From: Hyalangium gracile
Lineage (GTDB): Bacteria > Myxococcota > Myxococcia > Myxococcales > Myxococcaceae
Reading direction: 5' to 3'
Assembly: GCF_020103725.1 (NCBI RefSeq)
Contig: NZ_JAHXBG010000024.1
Location: 106,245 to 170,244, forward strand
DNA length: 64,000 nt
Within the stretch, counting starts at the first letter, position 1, and each line of letters starts with the position of its first letter. A program made the position numbers and the translations under genes. Under the pieces are notes generated by a model. It was not told the origin of the DNA and did not search any database. It was given only the letters and a program-made list of their open reading frames with translations. Shown here piece after piece: positions 61,824 to 64,000 of this stretch.

Positions 61824-62716
61824 TGTTGCAGCGGACGTTCCAGCACATCCCGGGCGTGGGGCCGTTCCGGGAGAAGGACTTGTGGGCTCAGGGCATCAAG
61901 ACCTGGGATGACTTCCCGGCGGCGGGCACGGGTGCGCCCGCGATGACGCGGAAGATGGACGAGGTGGCGCGCGAGTACATCGCCAAGGCGCGCGAGGCGC
62001 TGGGGCGCGGGGATCTTCGGACGCTGGCGCAGCTGATTCCGTCGCGGGAGCACTGGCGGCTGTACCCGGAGTTCGCGCGGGACGCGCTCTTCTTCGACAT
62101 CGAGACGGACGGCAAGGAGAACCAGGCGCCCACGGTGGTGAGCCTGTTCGACAGCGCGGGGCTGCACGTGTTCGTGCTGGGCCGGAACATGGACGCGCTG
62201 CCGGAGGCGATGGCGACGCGGCGGCTGTGGGTGTCCTTCAACGGCACGTGCTTCGACGCGCCGGTGCTGAGGGACTACTTCGGCGAGAGCCGGTTTCCGA
62301 AGCCGGACGCGCACATCGATCTGCGGTTCGTGACGAAGCGGCTGCGGATGAGCGGCGGGCTGAAGGAGATCGAGGACAGCCTGGGCATCGGGCGACCGCC
62401 GCACCTCAAGGGCGTGAACGGCTGGGACGCGGTGCTGCTGTGGCGGGCGTACAAGGCCCGGGCGGACGTGGAGGCCCTGCGGTTCCTGGTGGAGTACAAC
62501 CTCTATGACGCGTTCCAGCTCCGGACGCTGATGGACGTGACGTACAACCGGGGCGCGGACGAGCTGAACCAGGACGTGCCGCGGGTGCCGGTGTTCGACC
62601 GCGGCGAGGTTCTGTACGACGTGAGCAAGCTCATCCTGGAGCTGGGGCCCACGGAGCGGGACATGCAGACGCTGGCGCGGGTGCGCAGCCAGGACCGGGA
62701 CCTGCGCGAGCTCTGA
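61823..62716 (+). CDS. RNase H-fold (YprB/RNase_H_2-type) exonuclease-like protein
   Basis: 297 residues from ATG 61823 (GTG 61820 equivalent). N-terminal helix-hairpin-helix-like stretch (FQHIPGVGPFREKDLWAQGI), then a DEDDy-type exonuclease core: FFDIETDG, FNGTCFDAPVL, HIDLRFVTKRL, YNLYDAFQL. The acidic residues of ExoI, ExoII and ExoIII motifs are present, so nuclease activity is likely. Such proteins are common; substrate unknown. Confidence 0.85.
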   Translation: MLQRTFQHIPGVGPFREKDLWAQGIKTWDDFPAAGTGAPAMTRKMDEVAREYIAKAREALGRGDLRTLAQLIPSREHWRLYPEFARDALFFDIETDGKENQAPTVVSLFDSAGLHVFVLGRNMDALPEAMATRRLWVSFNGTCFDAPVLRDYFGESRFPKPDAHIDLRFVTKRLRMSGGLKEIEDSLGIGRPPHLKGVNGWDAVLLWRAYKARADVEALRFLVEYNLYDAFQLRTLMDVTYNRGADELNQDVPRVPVFDRGEVLYDVSKLILELGPTERDMQTLARVRSQDRDLREL

Positions 62717-62718
62717 GG

Positions 62719-63270
62719 CTACCGGCGCTTCTTCTTCTCGTTCTTCTTGGGAGGAGCCGGGGCGTCCTTCTCCTTCTCGCCGGCGACCTGGAACTCGAAC
62801 CGGAGGTCCTCGATCTCTCGGCCCAGGGCGTCGGTGAAGGTGGCGCCGGTCTGCGCATCGATGACCACGGTGTACTTGTGGCCTGACTTGAGCGGAGTGG
62901 GCACGGCGATCCGGTAGATGACGCCGGTGGGGCTCTCTTCGGCGGAGTCATCGGAGACCATGGCGCGCTCGACTTCATCGAAGAGCCGGATCCGGTAGTT
63001 GCGCAGGCCGATCGAGCTGCGCAGCTCGATCAAGGAGGTGGATTCGATGGTGGGCCGTTCCTCGACGGCCAGGGCCATGGGCTCCATGCCGCCATCGCCG
63101 AGCTGGTACCGGACGACGAAGGACGCGGGAGGAGGCGCGGGAGGACCGGCATCCTCGGGAGCCTCGGCCACGCCGCCGTCGGTGGGGGCGACGGGCTGCT
63201 TGTCGGGGCATCCGGCCAGGAGGATCGACGCGCTGATTGCGAGAAGGCCACGGCGGAGGTGACGACGCAT
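62719..63270 (-). CDS. Lipoprotein of unknown function with acidic linker
   Basis: 183 residues from ATG 63270. Lipobox SILLAGC (Cys about residue 21), an acidic Pro-rich linker (APTDGGVAEAPEDAGPPAPPP), a beta-rich middle (FVVRYQLGDGGMEPMALAVEER, with TPLKSGHKYTVVIDAQTG typical of a Big/Ig-like strand) and a basic Lys/Arg-rich tail. No shine-dalgarno is clear. Convergent with the exonuclease-like gene. Confidence 0.75.
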   Translation of the reverse strand: MRRHLRRGLLAISASILLAGCPDKQPVAPTDGGVAEAPEDAGPPAPPPASFVVRYQLGDGGMEPMALAVEERPTIESTSLIELRSSIGLRNYRIRLFDEVERAMVSDDSAEESPTGVIYRIAVPTPLKSGHKYTVVIDAQTGATFTDALGREIEDLRFEFQVAGEKEKDAPAPPKKNEKKKRR

Positions 63271-63478
63271 AGGGCGGACACGGTATGTCCCACGGGGGGA
63301 ACGGAGAAGCCCGAAGACGGGCTGGAGAGCTTGGCCGTTGGCGAGAAAACCCGGCTGGTGCCGGACCCACCTTGCGAGGTAGGGTTGAATCATGCTGACC
63401 TGGGAGGGCAGCACGGTAGCCAAGGCGCCCGAGATCGGGCAGTACGCCGGTCGATGAAGCCACTCAGGAGGTAGTGTC

Positions 63479-63727
63479 ATGTCCAAGCAACCCACTGAGC
63501 CACTCCGGTCGATTCGACTTCCACGCGAAGTGGAACTCGAGCTTCAGGAAGAGATGACCGCGACGGACCGGTCCGCCAATTCGATCGTCGCCGAGGCGCT
63601 TCGGCTGCGGCGAGCGATCCTGGAGGCCATGGGCGTCGGAGGAGCAGGCACGGAGCCAAGCGCACTCGCGGACTCCGCGACGAGGCTGATCAAGCTCGGG
63701 CTGAAGGCCCAGCAGGCCAGGAAGTAG
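63479..63727 (+). CDS. Ribbon-helix-helix (CopG/Arc-like) protein
   Basis: 82 residues from ATG 63479 (AGGAGGT seven bases upstream). The beginning RSIRLPREVELELQEEMTATDRSANSIVAEALRLRR is a typical ribbon-helix-helix: strand with Arg/Ser/Arg contacts and two helices. A small DNA-binding repressor or antitoxin; no toxin gene is beside it. It precedes the kinase gene by 25 bp. Confidence 0.85.
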   Translation: MSKQPTEPLRSIRLPREVELELQEEMTATDRSANSIVAEALRLRRAILEAMGVGGAGTEPSALADSATRLIKLGLKAQQARK

Positions 63728-63752
63728 GCGGATTCCGCCCGAGGAGGGAGCG

Positions 63753-64000
63753 GTGAAGGAGAGCGAAGGGACGCACGCGGAGTTGGTGCCCGGAGTGATG
63801 GTGGGGCCCTGGCTCATCCGCGCTCGGCACGACCGGGGCAGCTTCGGGGTGGTGTTCCGAGCCCAGAGAGCCGGGCACCCCGAGGCCGGGCCCTTCGCGT
63901 TGAAGGTGGCGGTGACGGCGGAGGACCCGCGCTACAAGCGGGAGGTGGCGCTGCTGCAGAGCCTCCAGCACGCCTCGGTGCCGCGCTTCGAGGACCGGGG
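63753..64000 (+). CDS. Hanks-type serine/threonine protein kinase, 5' part
   Basis: 82 codons and runs off the right edge. Start GTG 63753 with GGAGG upstream. Kinase N-lobe: glycine loop LIRARHDRGSFGVVFRAQ, AxK motif in FALKVAV, and alphaC-like YKREVALLQSLQHASVPRFED. No catalytic loop is inside the window. Coupled to the RHH gene; myxobacteria have many such kinases. Confidence 0.88.
   Translation, partial: MKESEGTHAELVPGVMVGPWLIRARHDRGSFGVVFRAQRAGHPEAGPFALKVAVTAEDPRYKREVALLQSLQHASVPRFEDR

Overview
The window is high-GC, densely packed bacterial chromosome that reads as a myxobacterium (Myxococcota, probably Cystobacterineae). Signs are the strong G/C preference at third codon positions (which creates many long shadow reading frames), a stand-alone PilZ-type domain protein, lipoproteins with Gly/Asp/Ser-rich linkers, response regulators fused to unusual partners, a Hanks-type kinase at the right edge, and a bacterial ceramide gene set. 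The species cannot be named from sequence alone. I see no prophage, insertion sequence, CRISPR array or rRNA; there are two tRNA genes (Leu-CAA and Ala-GGC).

Layout. 0-4.5 kb: a secreted protein and a zinc-ribbon protein on the minus strand, then mlaE-mlaF-mlaD (inner-membrane part of a retrograde phospholipid transporter). 4.6-9.8 kb: PfkB kinase, PilZ protein, metallophosphoesterase, a secreted protein, psd and hisS. 9.8-14.8 kb (minus): lipoprotein, MarR-VOC pair with a clear operator, two TPM-domain proteins with LemA, and a lipoprotein. 14.8-20.3 kb: metal-transporter-like protein and miaA, then on the minus strand a flavoprotein fused to a receiver domain, a REC-GGDEF diguanylate cyclase and a membrane TPR protein. 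20.4-24.2 kb: tRNA-Leu, REC-cupin protein, RsmB-like methyltransferase, coiled-coil protein, tRNA-Ala with a strong terminator, PTP-like phytase. 24.2-27.6 kb (minus): an orphan protein with a cytidine-deaminase signature, a PadR regulator with visible promoter/operator, class I aldolase. 27.8-30.1 kb: TolC-like protein and MlaC. 30.1-33.9 kb (minus): spt-bcerS-cerR, a complete ceramide pathway. 34.3-39 kb: RND/MMPL exporter, PAP2 protein, aminotransferase. 39-55 kb: coenzyme-A metabolism (B12-dependent acyl-CoA mutase large and small subunits, HMG-CoA lyase, enoyl-CoA hydratase, acyl-CoA carboxylase, acyl-CoA dehydrogenase, MeaB) with unrelated genes between. 55-62.7 kb: rnc, two cyclophilins, era, der, YfgM-like, bamB, Nudix, RNase H-fold exonuclease. 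Right end: lipoprotein, ribbon-helix-helix protein and the start of a protein kinase.

How the genes work together. Envelope lipid handling is a theme: Mla components in two places, phosphatidylserine decarboxylase, ceramide synthesis, and next to it an RND exporter and PAP2 phosphatase/transferase. The second theme is branched-chain and short-chain acyl-CoA metabolism. The mutase carries Phe and Gln at the two positions that separate isobutyryl-CoA mutases from methylmalonyl-CoA mutases, so it is probably not a methylmalonyl-CoA mutase. The most unusual items are the orphan HxE...CxxC deaminase-like protein, the flavoprotein-receiver fusion beside a diguanylate cyclase, the mutase's histone-H1-like N-terminal tail, and several very clear operator palindromes.
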